A stretch of 64,000 nt of DNA, from the NCBI GenBank assembly GCA_018432315.1, contig JAHDLB010000027.1, forward strand, positions 164,897 through 228,896. Reading direction: 5' to 3'. Positions within the stretch are counted from its first letter, which is position 1; each line of letters begins with the position of its first letter. The stretch comes from Anaerolineae bacterium (GTDB lineage Bacteria > Chloroflexota > Anaerolineae > Aggregatilineales > Aggregatilineaceae). The notes under the pieces are model-generated. The model worked only from the letters and a program-made list of their open reading frames with translations. It was not told the DNA's origin and searched no databases. Made by a program: the position numbers and the translations under genes. Of this stretch, positions 43,048 through 51,514 are shown piece by piece.

Positions 43048-46000
43048 ATGGCATTCCAATTCTCGATGTTTGGGCTGCCACGGCTGGAGATCGATCACCA
43101 ACCCGTGGCACTGTCCCCGCAACCTGCCGCGTTCTGCTCCTTTCTCGTGCTCAACCGCCAGCGGCGCATCACCCGCGAGGAGGTTCAGGCCGCGTTCTGG
43201 CCCGATGCCGAGCCGGAGCGCGCCCAGGAACGCCTGCGCCGCACGTTGTACCTGCTGCGCCGGGCGATTGAGCCGCACACCGACCTGATCGCGGCGGAGG
43301 GGGTCGAGCTGGCGGTGGCGCCGGATGCCAGCCTGTGGGTCGATTACGAGGCGTTCGAGGCGGCCTTGCTCGATGCCTATCGCACGGACCAGCCCAACCG
43401 CGAGCCGTTGGAGAGCGCGGTGGCGTTGTACCGCGACGATCTCCTCAAAGACATCTACGCCGACTGGGCGTTGTTGGAGCGAGAGCACGCGCGCCAGCGC
43501 TTTCTGACCGCGCTCCGGCACCTGATCGGCGTGTGCCAGGGGACGGGCGACTGGCAGGCGGTGATCCGGCACGCCCAGCGCCTGCTGGAACACGACCCGT
43601 ACCAGGAAGCCGCGCACCGGGCGCTGATGACCGCTTACGCTGCGGGGGGCGATCGCAGCGCGGCGCTGCGCCAGTACCAGACCTGCGCCCAGATTCTGGA
43701 CGAGGAACTGGGCGCGGAGCCGCTGCCGGAGACGGTCCGGCTGTACGAGGACATCCGGCAGGGGCGGGGCGTCAAACCGGCTGCCGCCCCGGCGGTGGTG
43801 GCTCCCCAGGCGGCCCCGGCCACGGCGCTGCACTGGGTGCCGCTGGTGGGGCGCGACACCGACCTGGCGGAGATCGCTGCCGAGTGGCGGCAGTGCCGGG
43901 CGCGGAACAGCCGGCTGGTGCTGGTGACCGGCCCGGCGGGCATGGGCAAAACGCGGCTGGTCGAAGAGGCCGCCGCGCGGGTTCCGGGGCCGGGCGTGGT
44001 GGTCGTCACCGGCAACTGCTACGCCATGGAAGCTGGCACGCCGTACCAGTTGATCGCCGATCTCGTGCGCGATGCCGCGGGCCGTGCCGTGCACAAACTT
44101 CCCGCCCCGGCGCGGGCCGACCTGGCGTATCTGGTGCCGGGGCTGGCGCCCGGCGCGGCGGTGGATATGCCGGGCGGGCCAGGCAGCGCGCCGGACGTGA
44201 GCCTGCGCCTGCACGAGGCATTTACCCAGGTGGTGCGGGCGCTGGCCGCGGGCGCGGGGGGCTTGTGGCTGGTGGCCGAAGACCTGCACTGGGCGGACCC
44301 GGCCAGCCTCGCCTGCCTGAACTACGCGCTGCGCCGCTGCGCCGATCTGCCGGTGATGATGCTGGCGACGCTGCGCGATGAAGAGGTCCTGTTCGATTCG
44401 CCGCTGATGGATTGGCCGGCCAGCTCGGTGCACGCGCCCGCGCCGACGACGGTGATCCGGCTCGTGCCGCTGGCGCCCGATCACATCGACCGGCTGGTGA
44501 GCCAGCTCGTCGAGGCCGATGTGACGCGTCTCGTGCCCCTGCTGCACCACGAGACGGCGGGGAACCCGTTCTTCGTGGTCGAGACGCTGCGCGCCATGAT
44601 CGAGCAGGGCGTGCTGCATCTGGAGCGCGAGGGCCGGTGGCAGCTTCGCGCCGACGCGTTGAGCGAAGCGTCCGATCTTCCGATGTCGGACGCGATGCTG
44701 CGCGTCATCCGGGGGCGCGTGCGGCGACTGTCGCGCGCGGGGCAGGAACTGCTGACGGCGGCGGCGGTGGTGGAGCACGACATCGACGAGGCGCTGCTGA
44801 GCGCGCTGGTTGATCCGGCGCTGGCGCTCGATCTGGCGCTGGACGAAGTGCTGCGCGCATCCATCCTGGCCGAGGCCGCGCCGGGTGTGTACCAGTTCAC
44901 TCACATCAAAGTGCGCGAGATCGTCTATGCCGATACCAGCGCGCCGCGCCGCCGGTTCCTGCACCGCCGTACCGCGGAACTGCTGCGCGGGCGCGGCCAG
45001 CCCGATCGCCTGCCGGACATCGCCAAGCTCGCCTACCATTACGCCCAGGCCCGCGAGTGGACTCAGGCGCTGATCCACGGCTGGCGGGCGGCGACAACGG
45101 CGCTGGCTGCGGGCGCCCTGGCCGAGGCCAACCGCTACGCGACGACGGCGCAGGATATGCTCGATCGCCACGCTGTCGATCTGGACCGGGACGCGCTGCC
45201 CGTGCCGTTGGCGGCGATCCGGTTCGATCTCGTGTCGCTGCGGGCCGAGTTCCGGCGCCGGGCGACGACCGCGGGGCTGTATTACCCGCCGGAATTGATG
45301 GACGAGGTGGCCGCGCTGGTGCCCGATCTCGACGTGCCGCGCCAGGCGCGCGCCGCGCTGCACCAGGCCATGCACCGCCTGGGGCAGGGCGACCTGACCG
45401 GCGCGCGCTCCGGCGCCCAGCAGGGCCGGGCGCTGTTCGCGCAGGCGGGCGACCGGTGGGGCGAGCTGGACGCCCTCCAACACCAGTGCGAGATCGCCTA
45501 CCGCGCCGGGGACATGGCGGCCATTCGCCGCCTGCTGGACGAGATGCAGCCCTTCGCGCCGGAGATCGATCCGGCCATCATCCGGCCCTGGCTGGGGCTG
45601 AACGAGATGCGGCTGGCCGTCTACCAGGGGCGCTGGGAGGCCGTGCTGGCGCTGGCGCAGGAACTCGCCTCGGCACGCAAGGCTCGCTTCGATCCGGCGG
45701 TCGAGTGGCTCTCGCTCGCCAACGTGGGGCTGGCCTACATGAAACTGGGCGCGCACGAAGAAGCCTACGCCATCGCGCAGCAGGCCGTCGAGGCGAGCGA
45801 CGCGGCAAACGTGCTCGGCCTGGGGGCCAAAGTGCTGCTGGCGCGGCTGGCGCTGTGCCAGGGGCGACCGGCTGAGGGGCGTTCGATTCTGCTGGGCGTG
45901 CTGGAAACGCCCGATCCGCTGATCGGCGAGGTGGAGGTCGTGACCCCGGCGCTGGCGCTGGTGCGCTGTCTGGTGGCGCTGGGCGAGGTGGACAGCGCCG

Positions 46001-46422
46001 AAAAATGGGCCCGCCGCGCTGCGCTGGCGATGGGCCGGGTGCGCCTCCCGATTCTGTTCCCGTTGTCCCAGGTGGCGTGGGCGCTGGTGCATCTTGCGCG
46101 GGGGAAATTCGAGGACGCGCGCCAGCGGCTGAGCTATCCGTTGGAATACCTGCTGCTGCTCGACGACACGTCGCCCCAGGAGATCTGCGCGCTGCGCGCG
46201 GCGGCGGCGCGCGGCCTGGGCGACGAGTCCGGCGCGGCGGGCTGGCTCGACCAGGCATGGGACCTGATGCAGCAGCAGGCCAGCGCCATCGAAAACGGCG
46301 CCTACCGCGACCGGTTCCTCACGCAGGTGCCGTTACACTGCTTCATCGAGCGGGGCCGGGGCGCGCCCGGCTGGGACCCGGCAGAGGTGCTCGACCAGCA
46401 GATCGATCGCGCCTGCACGTGA
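43048..46422 (+). CDS. BTAD/SARP-type transcriptional activator with AAA and TPR domains
   Basis: A 1124-residue regulator. Residues 1-100 are a winged-helix DNA-binding domain and about 105-245 are the bacterial transcriptional activation domain (BTAD) with AHRALMTAYAAGGDRSAALRQYQTC. A STAND-type NTPase follows with Walker A TGPAGMGKT near 295 and LHWADPASLACL near 415. The C-terminal half has TPR-like helices. Such proteins activate nearby operons when a ligand binds the TPR/NTPase part. The start is the ATG before MAFQFSMFGLP. It is divergent from the kinase operon by 157 bp. Confidence 0.88.
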   Translation: MAFQFSMFGLPRLEIDHQPVALSPQPAAFCSFLVLNRQRRITREEVQAAFWPDAEPERAQERLRRTLYLLRRAIEPHTDLIAAEGVELAVAPDASLWVDYEAFEAALLDAYRTDQPNREPLESAVALYRDDLLKDIYADWALLEREHARQRFLTALRHLIGVCQGTGDWQAVIRHAQRLLEHDPYQEAAHRALMTAYAAGGDRSAALRQYQTCAQILDEELGAEPLPETVRLYEDIRQGRGVKPAAAPAVVAPQAAPATALHWVPLVGRDTDLAEIAAEWRQCRARNSRLVLVTGPAGMGKTRLVEEAAARVPGPGVVVVTGNCYAMEAGTPYQLIADLVRDAAGRAVHKLPAPARADLAYLVPGLAPGAAVDMPGGPGSAPDVSLRLHEAFTQVVRALAAGAGGLWLVAEDLHWADPASLACLNYALRRCADLPVMMLATLRDEEVLFDSPLMDWPASSVHAPAPTTVIRLVPLAPDHIDRLVSQLVEADVTRLVPLLHHETAGNPFFVVETLRAMIEQGVLHLEREGRWQLRADALSEASDLPMSDAMLRVIRGRVRRLSRAGQELLTAAAVVEHDIDEALLSALVDPALALDLALDEVLRASILAEAAPGVYQFTHIKVREIVYADTSAPRRRFLHRRTAELLRGRGQPDRLPDIAKLAYHYAQAREWTQALIHGWRAATTALAAGALAEANRYATTAQDMLDRHAVDLDRDALPVPLAAIRFDLVSLRAEFRRRATTAGLYYPPELMDEVAALVPDLDVPRQARAALHQAMHRLGQGDLTGARSGAQQGRALFAQAGDRWGELDALQHQCEIAYRAGDMAAIRRLLDEMQPFAPEIDPAIIRPWLGLNEMRLAVYQGRWEAVLALAQELASARKARFDPAVEWLSLANVGLAYMKLGAHEEAYAIAQQAVEASDAANVLGLGAKVLLARLALCQGRPAEGRSILLGVLETPDPLIGEVEVVTPALALVRCLVALGEVDSAEKWARRAALAMGRVRLPILFPLSQVAWALVHLARGKFEDARQRLSYPLEYLLLLDDTSPQEICALRAAAARGLGDESGAAGWLDQAWDLMQQQASAIENGAYRDRFLTQVPLHCFIERGRGAPGWDPAEVLDQQIDRACT

Positions 46423-46495
46423 GCGGCGGTCACGCTGCGGTCACGGCCAGGGCGTACCGTTGGGAGTGAACAGGGGCACACCAACGGAGCACGTG

Positions 46496-46711
46496 ATGAA
46501 GCAAACCAACCAGGATTACGAGGCCATGACCTTTGTCATTCGGCTGTGGCGCGAGCCGCATAGCGGAGCGCCCGGCGTGCCGGGCTGGCGGGGCCGGGCG
46601 ATGCACGTCCAGTCGGGCACCGAGCGCGGCATTCAGGACCTGGATGCGGTGCTGAATTTCATCCAGTCGTGGCTGCAAGGCGATAGTGCGGCAGCCGGGC
46701 CGGACGCGTAG
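46496..46711 (+). CDS. Small protein of unknown function after the BTAD gene
   Basis: A 71-residue protein (MKQTNQDYEAMTFVIRLWREP...) rich in tryptophan and arginine, with no signal peptide. GGAG six bases upstream supports the ATG at 46496; a GTG twelve codons earlier is possible. The segment FVIRLWREPHSGAPGVPGW and a final amphipathic helix (IQDLDAVLNFIQSWLQ) are the notable parts. It is on the same strand as the regulator, 73 bp after it. No function can be given. Confidence 0.6.
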   Translation: MKQTNQDYEAMTFVIRLWREPHSGAPGVPGWRGRAMHVQSGTERGIQDLDAVLNFIQSWLQGDSAAAGPDA

Positions 46712-46715
46712 TCCG

Positions 46716-47897
46716 TCAGCGGCCCCAGGTGTGCAACTGCCCGGCGGCAGACAGCGTGAGCAGTAGTAACTGCCAGATGCCCCCCGCGATGGGCACCGTC
46801 TCGATGTATTCGTCCAGCCGGTGAGCGTGCGCTCCATAGGTGATCCCGATCGTGACCGCGGGCAGGCCATTCGCCAACAGCACGTTGGCGTCGGTGCTGC
46901 CTCTTTCGTAGGTGACCGGGTGATCGATGGCGTCCAGTGCTGCCGCGGCCAGCTTGACCAGCGGGTGGTGGGTGGCGATCTGCCCGGCGGGCCGGTCCCC
47001 TACGACGTCGATGGTGAATGACAGCCCTGGCTGGGCAGCGTTATCGGCAGCGCGCCGCACCTGCGCTTCGAGGGTGGACAGGGTGGCCGGGTCTTCGGAG
47101 CGCAAATCGAGGAACAGCTCGGCGTGGGTCGCCAGGCTGTTGACCGAATGGCCGCCGTTGATCAGTCCAATGTTGTACGTAGTGCGCGGCTCGGCTGGCG
47201 GCGCGATCGCCGTGATCGCAGCGCCGAGCTGGACCAGGCCGTGTACCGCGCTCGGCTGGCCGAAATGCAGCCAGCTATGCCCGCCGGGCGCCCGGCACGC
47301 AATGCGCAGCCGCCGCACGGCGATCCCCGCGTGATAAATCCGGCCCAGGGCCATCCCCTCGATCACGATGGCCGCGCCCAGGCGATCCCTCAGCCGGTTC
47401 CACACGGCGCGGATTCCCCCCAGGTCGCCCAGGCCCTCCTCGCGACTGTTGGCGACGAACCAGATGTCCGCCACCGGCTGGATCCGGTGCGCTCGGAGCA
47501 GGTCGAGCACGGCCAGCAGGCTGGCGACCCCCAGGCTGTTGTCGCCCAGGCCCGGCCCATAGACACGCTCGCCGTCCTGGCGCGTGCTCAGGTCGGTGCC
47601 GGACGGGAAGACGGTGTCAGTGTGCGCCGACAGCAGCAGCGCGGGGCAGGTGGGGTCGCTGCCCGGCAGGCGCCCGAAGACGTTGAACAAGTCGTCCTGG
47701 GCGACGTCGTGCAGCCCGGCCTGCCGGAAGCGTTCGAGAAGGGCCGAGGCGCGCTGGCCCTCGGCAAAGGTGGGGGCCGGGATCTGCTGGATGGCGATGG
47801 CGTCCTGGATCACGCGGTCGGGGGCGAGCGTGTCGCGGATGGCGAGGAGATCGGCGGACCGGGCGAGGGTGGCGATAGTGTGCAGGGCGTCGATCAT
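46716..47897 (-). CDS. M20-family metallopeptidase
   Basis: A 393-residue zinc-dependent exopeptidase or deacylase of the M20 family (peptidase T, CPG2, ArgE). His92 and Asp94 in SAHTDTVFP, Asp119 in GLGDNSLG and Glu153-Glu154 in NSREEGLGD fit the metal and catalytic residues. The dimerisation domain follows from about 185. The family cleaves peptides or N-acyl amino acids; the substrate here is unknown. It overlaps the transaldolase-like gene by four bases (ATGA), so they are coupled. Confidence 0.85.
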   Translation of the reverse strand: MIDALHTIATLARSADLLAIRDTLAPDRVIQDAIAIQQIPAPTFAEGQRASALLERFRQAGLHDVAQDDLFNVFGRLPGSDPTCPALLLSAHTDTVFPSGTDLSTRQDGERVYGPGLGDNSLGVASLLAVLDLLRAHRIQPVADIWFVANSREEGLGDLGGIRAVWNRLRDRLGAAIVIEGMALGRIYHAGIAVRRLRIACRAPGGHSWLHFGQPSAVHGLVQLGAAITAIAPPAEPRTTYNIGLINGGHSVNSLATHAELFLDLRSEDPATLSTLEAQVRRAADNAAQPGLSFTIDVVGDRPAGQIATHHPLVKLAAAALDAIDHPVTYERGSTDANVLLANGLPAVTIGITYGAHAHRLDEYIETVPIAGGIWQLLLLTLSAAGQLHTWGR

Positions 47898-48526
47898 GAT
47901 GCGGCGTACCGTGCGAAGTCGTCGATGGCCTGCCGCGACAGGGGGTGCTCCCCCAGCGCCAGGATCAGGTCGAGCGGCATGGTCAGGTACTCGACGCCGG
48001 CGAGGATGGTGGACAATACCTGGTCGCTCGTCTCCAGGCTGGCCGCCAGCACCCGGGTCTGGCTGTTGCTGAGAATGCCCACCATTTGCCGGAGCACTGC
48101 CTGCGCGTCGGGCAACTGCCCGGCCATCCGGCTGACGTACGGGACGACGAAGCTGGCCCGCACCTGGGCGGCCATGAAGACCTGCGTCGGGCTGTGGACG
48201 GCGGTCATCGCGCATTCGATCCCTGCCGGAACGAGGCGCGACACTATGCCCAGGTTGTCAGTCGTCGTCGGCACCTGGATGATCACCTTGTCGGGCCGGA
48301 TCTGGTAGGCGCGCCAGGCTTCGTCCGTCCGCGCCTCGACCGTGCTGCCGGTGAGCTGGTAGAAGACGTGGCCGTCGAAAATCTCGACCAGCTCGCTCAA
48401 CAGGTCAAGGCCGGGGCGCCCGGTCTGGGCGATGATCTGCGGGTTGGTGGTGATACCTTCGACGAATCCCAACTCCTGGGCCCGGCGCGCGTCGTCAGGA
48501 TTGGCCGAATCAAGGTAAATGCCCAT
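47894..48526 (-). CDS. Transaldolase/fructose-6-phosphate aldolase family protein lacking the Schiff-base lysine
   Basis: A 210-residue TIM-barrel protein of the small transaldolase family. Asp6 in YLDSANPDD and GITTNPQ match the family. The catalytic lysine (in VKVPVT of FSA) is replaced by Gln84 in KVIIQVPTTTD; the codon is CAG in the DNA. It therefore cannot form the usual Schiff base and probably has another activity, or none. AAGGAGAGG precedes the ATG. It is coupled to an M20 peptidase, which does not point to a pentose-phosphate role. Confidence 0.8.
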   Translation of the reverse strand: MGIYLDSANPDDARRAQELGFVEGITTNPQIIAQTGRPGLDLLSELVEIFDGHVFYQLTGSTVEARTDEAWRAYQIRPDKVIIQVPTTTDNLGIVSRLVPAGIECAMTAVHSPTQVFMAAQVRASFVVPYVSRMAGQLPDAQAVLRQMVGILSNSQTRVLAASLETSDQVLSTILAGVEYLTMPLDLILALGEHPLSRQAIDDFARYAAS

Positions 48527-48564
48527 AACCTCTCCTTCGATCTCTGGCAGATGTTAATCCTTCA

Positions 48565-48584
48565 TTACAGCTTCCGTACTGTAA
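48565..48584. promoter_or_regulatory. Inverted repeat upstream of the transaldolase-like gene
   Basis: TTACAG-N8-CTGTAA, 39 bp before the ATG at 48526; a plausible operator for the coupled transaldolase-like/M20 genes. Confidence 0.35.
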
Positions 48585-48690
48585 ACGGGGGAGATTTTTG
48601 GTATGATCGATTGCATATCATTATGCCCCAACTGAGTTTTTTTTGCTCCTCGTTGGGCCCGTCCACAGTCTCGGGAGGCCACCCACCTCG

Positions 48691-48715
48691 ACTATCCCAC
48701 GCGCGGTGGGATAGT
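48691..48715. repeat. Perfect 10-bp inverted repeat
   Basis: ACTATCCCAC, five bases, GTGGGATAGT. There is no T tract, so this is more likely a protein-binding site or RNA hairpin than a terminator. Confidence 0.7.
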
Positions 48716-49010
48716 GTGGGAAACAATCATATGCCGAGTCTTAACATAGCCACCGGAAAACGTAAAAAGAATCGAGGCGCGTTGATTCTCGGTTTGAAAC
48801 CTGTATATAGGGGTTGGGACGCAGCCAGGACGCCACCAGTGGCGTCTCGCCTGGGCGGCGCCGGATTGCGTGCACACCAAAGCACCGGGCCGCAGCCACC
48901 GCGATGATGGCGAGGTGATCGGGAAATGACGTCAATTTGCCAATTATGCTAACCGACTGCATCCTTAGATTGTTCGCCCAAGGAAGGTGGACGAGAGTCA
49001 GGGGAGGCGC

Positions 49011-49826
49011 ATGAGGGCGGCCAGGGTTCTTCTCATCGAGAGCGCGCGTTTCAACGGGTTGTCATTTGCGGCGGCGCTCAAGCAACGCTATCAGGTGCAG
49101 ATCGCGCATTCCGGCAAGCAGGGCCTGTCGATGGCACAGGAGTCGCGGCCCGATGTGATCGTGCTCGATGCGGCCTCGCTGCGCACATCGGGGGACCGGA
49201 TCTGCGCCCGATTTCGCACCAGCTTCGGTGAGCTGCCGATTATCCATATCCGCGCCGAGGACCAGGCCAAAGCCGAGAGTCCCGCGGACGTGCAATTGGC
49301 CCTGCCGTTTACCCCCCGCAAGCTCATCAACCGGATCGAGCGGTTCGTCGTGGTCCCTGAGGGCGAGCTCCTGGAGGCGGGGCCGTTCGCGCTCAACCTC
49401 GCCAAGCAGACGCTCACTGCGCCGTGGAACGAGAAGAAGCTCACGCCCAAGCTGGTCGCGCTGATGGAAGCGTTCATGCGCAGCCCGAACCAGACGCTCG
49501 AGCGGCGCGAGATCATGCAGAAGGTGTGGAATACGGATTACATGGGGGACACGCGCACGCTCGACGTACACATCCGGTGGATTCGCAAGATCGTCGAGCC
49601 CAATCCGCGCAAGCCGCAGTACATCGTCACCGTGCGAGGCATTGGCTACCGCCTGGCGCTGCCCGGCACAGGGCCGGAACCGGATCAGAAATTGTCCGGC
49701 AAGGCGCCGGAAAAAAGCGACGGGGCCGACCAGGGCCGCCAGAACAGCCACACGTCCGCGGCGGAATCGCCCTTCGATTCTGCCGAGAAGACCGAAACCG
49801 TCGATACCTCCTCGTCATCTTCGTGA
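49011..49826 (+). CDS. OmpR/PhoB-type response regulator
   Basis: A 271-residue DNA-binding response regulator. The receiver-like domain is short (residues 1-105) with RPDVIVLDAASLR containing the probable phosphoacceptor Asp. The winged-helix domain (about 120-215) has LTPKLVALMEAFMRSPNQTLERREIMQKVW and the recognition-helix DTRTLDVHIRWIRKI. The tail is polar and low complexity. GGGGAGG precedes the ATG; a GTG eight codons upstream is also possible. The two histidine-kinase-like genes 1 kb away on the other strand are possible partners. Confidence 0.85.
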   Translation: MRAARVLLIESARFNGLSFAAALKQRYQVQIAHSGKQGLSMAQESRPDVIVLDAASLRTSGDRICARFRTSFGELPIIHIRAEDQAKAESPADVQLALPFTPRKLINRIERFVVVPEGELLEAGPFALNLAKQTLTAPWNEKKLTPKLVALMEAFMRSPNQTLERREIMQKVWNTDYMGDTRTLDVHIRWIRKIVEPNPRKPQYIVTVRGIGYRLALPGTGPEPDQKLSGKAPEKSDGADQGRQNSHTSAAESPFDSAEKTETVDTSSSSS

Positions 49827-49840
49827 GGCAGTGAAAACAC

Positions 49841-49870
49841 AAAAAGGCATCCCGGACTGACGAGGATGCC
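49841..49870 (-). terminator. Intrinsic terminator after rpsT
   Basis: On the minus strand a 7-bp stem (49864-49870 with 49846-49852) is followed by TTTTTGTGTTTTC. It lies between converging genes. Confidence 0.82.
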
Positions 49871-49906
49871 CTCTGCGATTGTTCCGCCAGGGTCGAGCAG
49901 CGCGCG

Positions 49907-50179
49907 TTATTTCTGCGCTTCGAGCGCGGCGAGCTGTTTCATCAGGCGGCTCTTGCGGCGCGCGGCGTTATTGCGGTGAATGACGCCCTTGCTCACGGCC
50001 TTGTCCAGCGTGCGGATGGCCTCGTGGATCGCCGTGCGGGCGGTTTCCACATCACCCTCTTGCAGGGTCGTGCGCGCCTGCTTGATCTTGGTGCGCGTCG
50101 TCGAGCGCACGGCGCGGTTACGCAGGCGTTTGCGTTCGGAACTGCGAATGCGCTTGAGGGCAGACTTATGATTAGCCAA
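49907..50179 (-). CDS. rpsT: 30S ribosomal protein S20
   Basis: A 90-residue ribosomal protein. The start is TTG at 50179, giving [21 protein letters not shown], the usual S20 N-terminus; GGAGA lies seven bases upstream. The longer frame to 50245 reaches into the promoter and is not used. The basic helix and [13 protein letters not shown] in the tail are typical. It is a single-gene unit with its own promoter and terminator. Confidence 0.95.
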   Translation of the reverse strand: MANHKSALKRIRSSERKRLRNRAVRSTTRTKIKQARTTLQEGDVETARTAIHEAIRTLDKAVSKGVIHRNNAARRKSRLMKQLAALEAQK

Positions 50180-50225
50180 CAGTAAGTCTCCAGTCGTACT
50201 CAAACTCGGATTAATCAGCGCACGG

Positions 50226-50254
50226 ATTGTACCAGAGCCGGGCACACCTGTCCA
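50226..50254 (-). promoter_or_regulatory. Promoter of rpsT
   Basis: On the minus strand TGGACA (50249-50254), a 17-bp spacer and TACAAT (50226-50231), 47 bp before the start codon. Confidence 0.78.
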
Positions 50255-50299
50255 GAGTGTTCTGGCGCTTTTCCCCGGCTGCGCGCAGGGCGAATGCAG

Positions 50300-50382
50300 T
50301 AGGGGAGGTGAGATTCGAACTCACACGAGGTTTCCCTCAGCGGATTTTAAGTCCGCGGCGTCTGCCATTTCGCCACTCCCCC
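50300..50382 (-). tRNA. tRNA-Leu (TAA)
   Basis: An 83-nt class II cloverleaf on the minus strand: acceptor GGGGGAG/CTCCCCT, D arm GCG/CGC, anticodon stem GCGGA/TCCGC with loop CTTAAAA (anticodon TAA), a 15-nt variable arm, T arm GTGAG/CTCAC with TTCGAAT, discriminator A. No CCA is encoded. Confidence 0.96.
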
Positions 50383-50441
50383 GGGGCGTTCGTTCTGGCG
50401 ACGAAACGCCAGAAAAGTGTAGCACGACAGCCGCCCGATCG

Positions 50442-51488
50442 TCAATCCAGAATCGTCCCCTCGGCCCCACGCCAGCGCGGGAGCACCAGCCCGATCTGCC
50501 CGGTCGAATCCGGGGTGGCGAGCGGCTCGGCCCACGCGCTGCCGCCGACCGTGCGCAGGTGGCTGTCGAGCGCCTGGACGAGCCGGGTGACGCGGCCCGG
50601 CGCGTCGAAGCGGCGCGGGTCGGACAGCCCCACCGGCGCGATCGTCTGGCCGATGTGCAGCTCCGGGTCGTGGCTGTGGTACGCGACGAACACGCGGAGG
50701 GTCGCCTCGTCACCCGCGCTCGAATCCGACAGGCGGATCGCCGTCTGCGGGGTGATCCGCACGAGCAGCGTCTGCAGGACCCGCTTGACCTCGGCGCGCA
50801 GGCGCGGCGGGCAGTAGACGCGGGCCGGCGACCAGTCGCAGTGGATCGCCAGTTGGTGAGTCTGCACGCGCCGCTCGGTGAAGTCTCGCTCTGTAAAGGC
50901 GAGTGCGTCCGCCAGCGCGCACGGCTCCGGCGCTTCGACCAGCGGGCGGACGCGCTCCGTCACGAGGTCTTCGAGAAAGCGCTGGGTGCTCTGGACGTGA
51001 TTCAGGACGGCGCCGAGAGCCGTAACCTGTGGATCGGTGAGCGGACCGGCGACGCCGCTGTATACCTGGCGGGTCGTCAAGACCGCCTGCCGGAGGGTGT
51101 CGAGCAGCGGGCTGCCGGCGAGCGCGTCCGCGGCAAGCTCATCGACCGGGGTGAGCCGGGCCGCCAGCGTCACCAGCGGATTGCCGTCGACCGCGCGAAA
51201 ATGCAGGGCGATCCCCTGCCGGAAGGGGAGGGCGCGCGGCCAGTGGTCGCGCGAGACGGCGCCGCCGGCGACCGCCTGCCACGCGTGAAGCAGGCCGCGC
51301 CGGGCGTTCTCATCGGCGTGTGCGTTCACGAACTGGGCCCAGCTGAGCCCCGGCAGCCGGTCCACGGGCAGCGGCGGATCGGGGACGTTTCCGGCTGTCG
51401 TTCGGATGGTTCCGGCTGCGTCAAAACCGAGGAACAGGCTGCCAAACGGCGCGAGCCAGTTCGGGCTGTCGAGGGACATGGTGGTCAC
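50442..51488 (-). CDS. Degenerate histidine-kinase-like sensor protein
   Basis: A 348-residue soluble protein. The N-terminal 140 residues resemble a PAS-like sensor (SLFLGFDAAGTIRTTAGN). The next part is helical and could be a dimerisation bundle (LDTLRQAVLTTRQVYSG). The C-terminal part resembles a GHKL ATPase fold in outline but lacks the N, G1 and G2 motifs. It is therefore probably not an active kinase. It follows the PAS-kinase gene on the same strand with a 26-bp gap. The start is GTG (51488), preceded by AAAGGAG. Confidence 0.6.
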   Translation of the reverse strand: MTTMSLDSPNWLAPFGSLFLGFDAAGTIRTTAGNVPDPPLPVDRLPGLSWAQFVNAHADENARRGLLHAWQAVAGGAVSRDHWPRALPFRQGIALHFRAVDGNPLVTLAARLTPVDELAADALAGSPLLDTLRQAVLTTRQVYSGVAGPLTDPQVTALGAVLNHVQSTQRFLEDLVTERVRPLVEAPEPCALADALAFTERDFTERRVQTHQLAIHCDWSPARVYCPPRLRAEVKRVLQTLLVRITPQTAIRLSDSSAGDEATLRVFVAYHSHDPELHIGQTIAPVGLSDPRRFDAPGRVTRLVQALDSHLRTVGGSAWAEPLATPDSTGQIGLVLPRWRGAEGTILD

Positions 51489-51514
51489 TGTGCTCCTTTG
51501 GTCAAGCGTCGGGG

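Larger units (their letters stand above)
48527..49010. other. Gene-free region with inverted repeats before the response regulator
   Basis: This 484-bp gap has no gene of note but several symmetric elements: TTACAG-N8-CTGTAA at 48565-48584, a 10-bp stem with a 5-nt loop at 48691-48715, GAATC...GATTC at 48769-48788, and a hairpin of at least 7 bp at 48829-48846. A GGGACGCA-GCC run (48815-48826) is reminiscent of c-di-GMP riboswitch core sequence, but the rest does not fit. Confidence 0.5.

Noticed and set aside
41100..46092. Long open frames antisense to the large kinase (plus strand) and to the BTAD gene (minus strand)
   Set aside because: They are in the complementary frame of well-supported genes and lack motifs or start signals.
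48741..48962. A 73-codon open frame on the minus strand
   Set aside because: No ribosome binding site, and it covers a run of inverted repeats that fits a non-coding region better.
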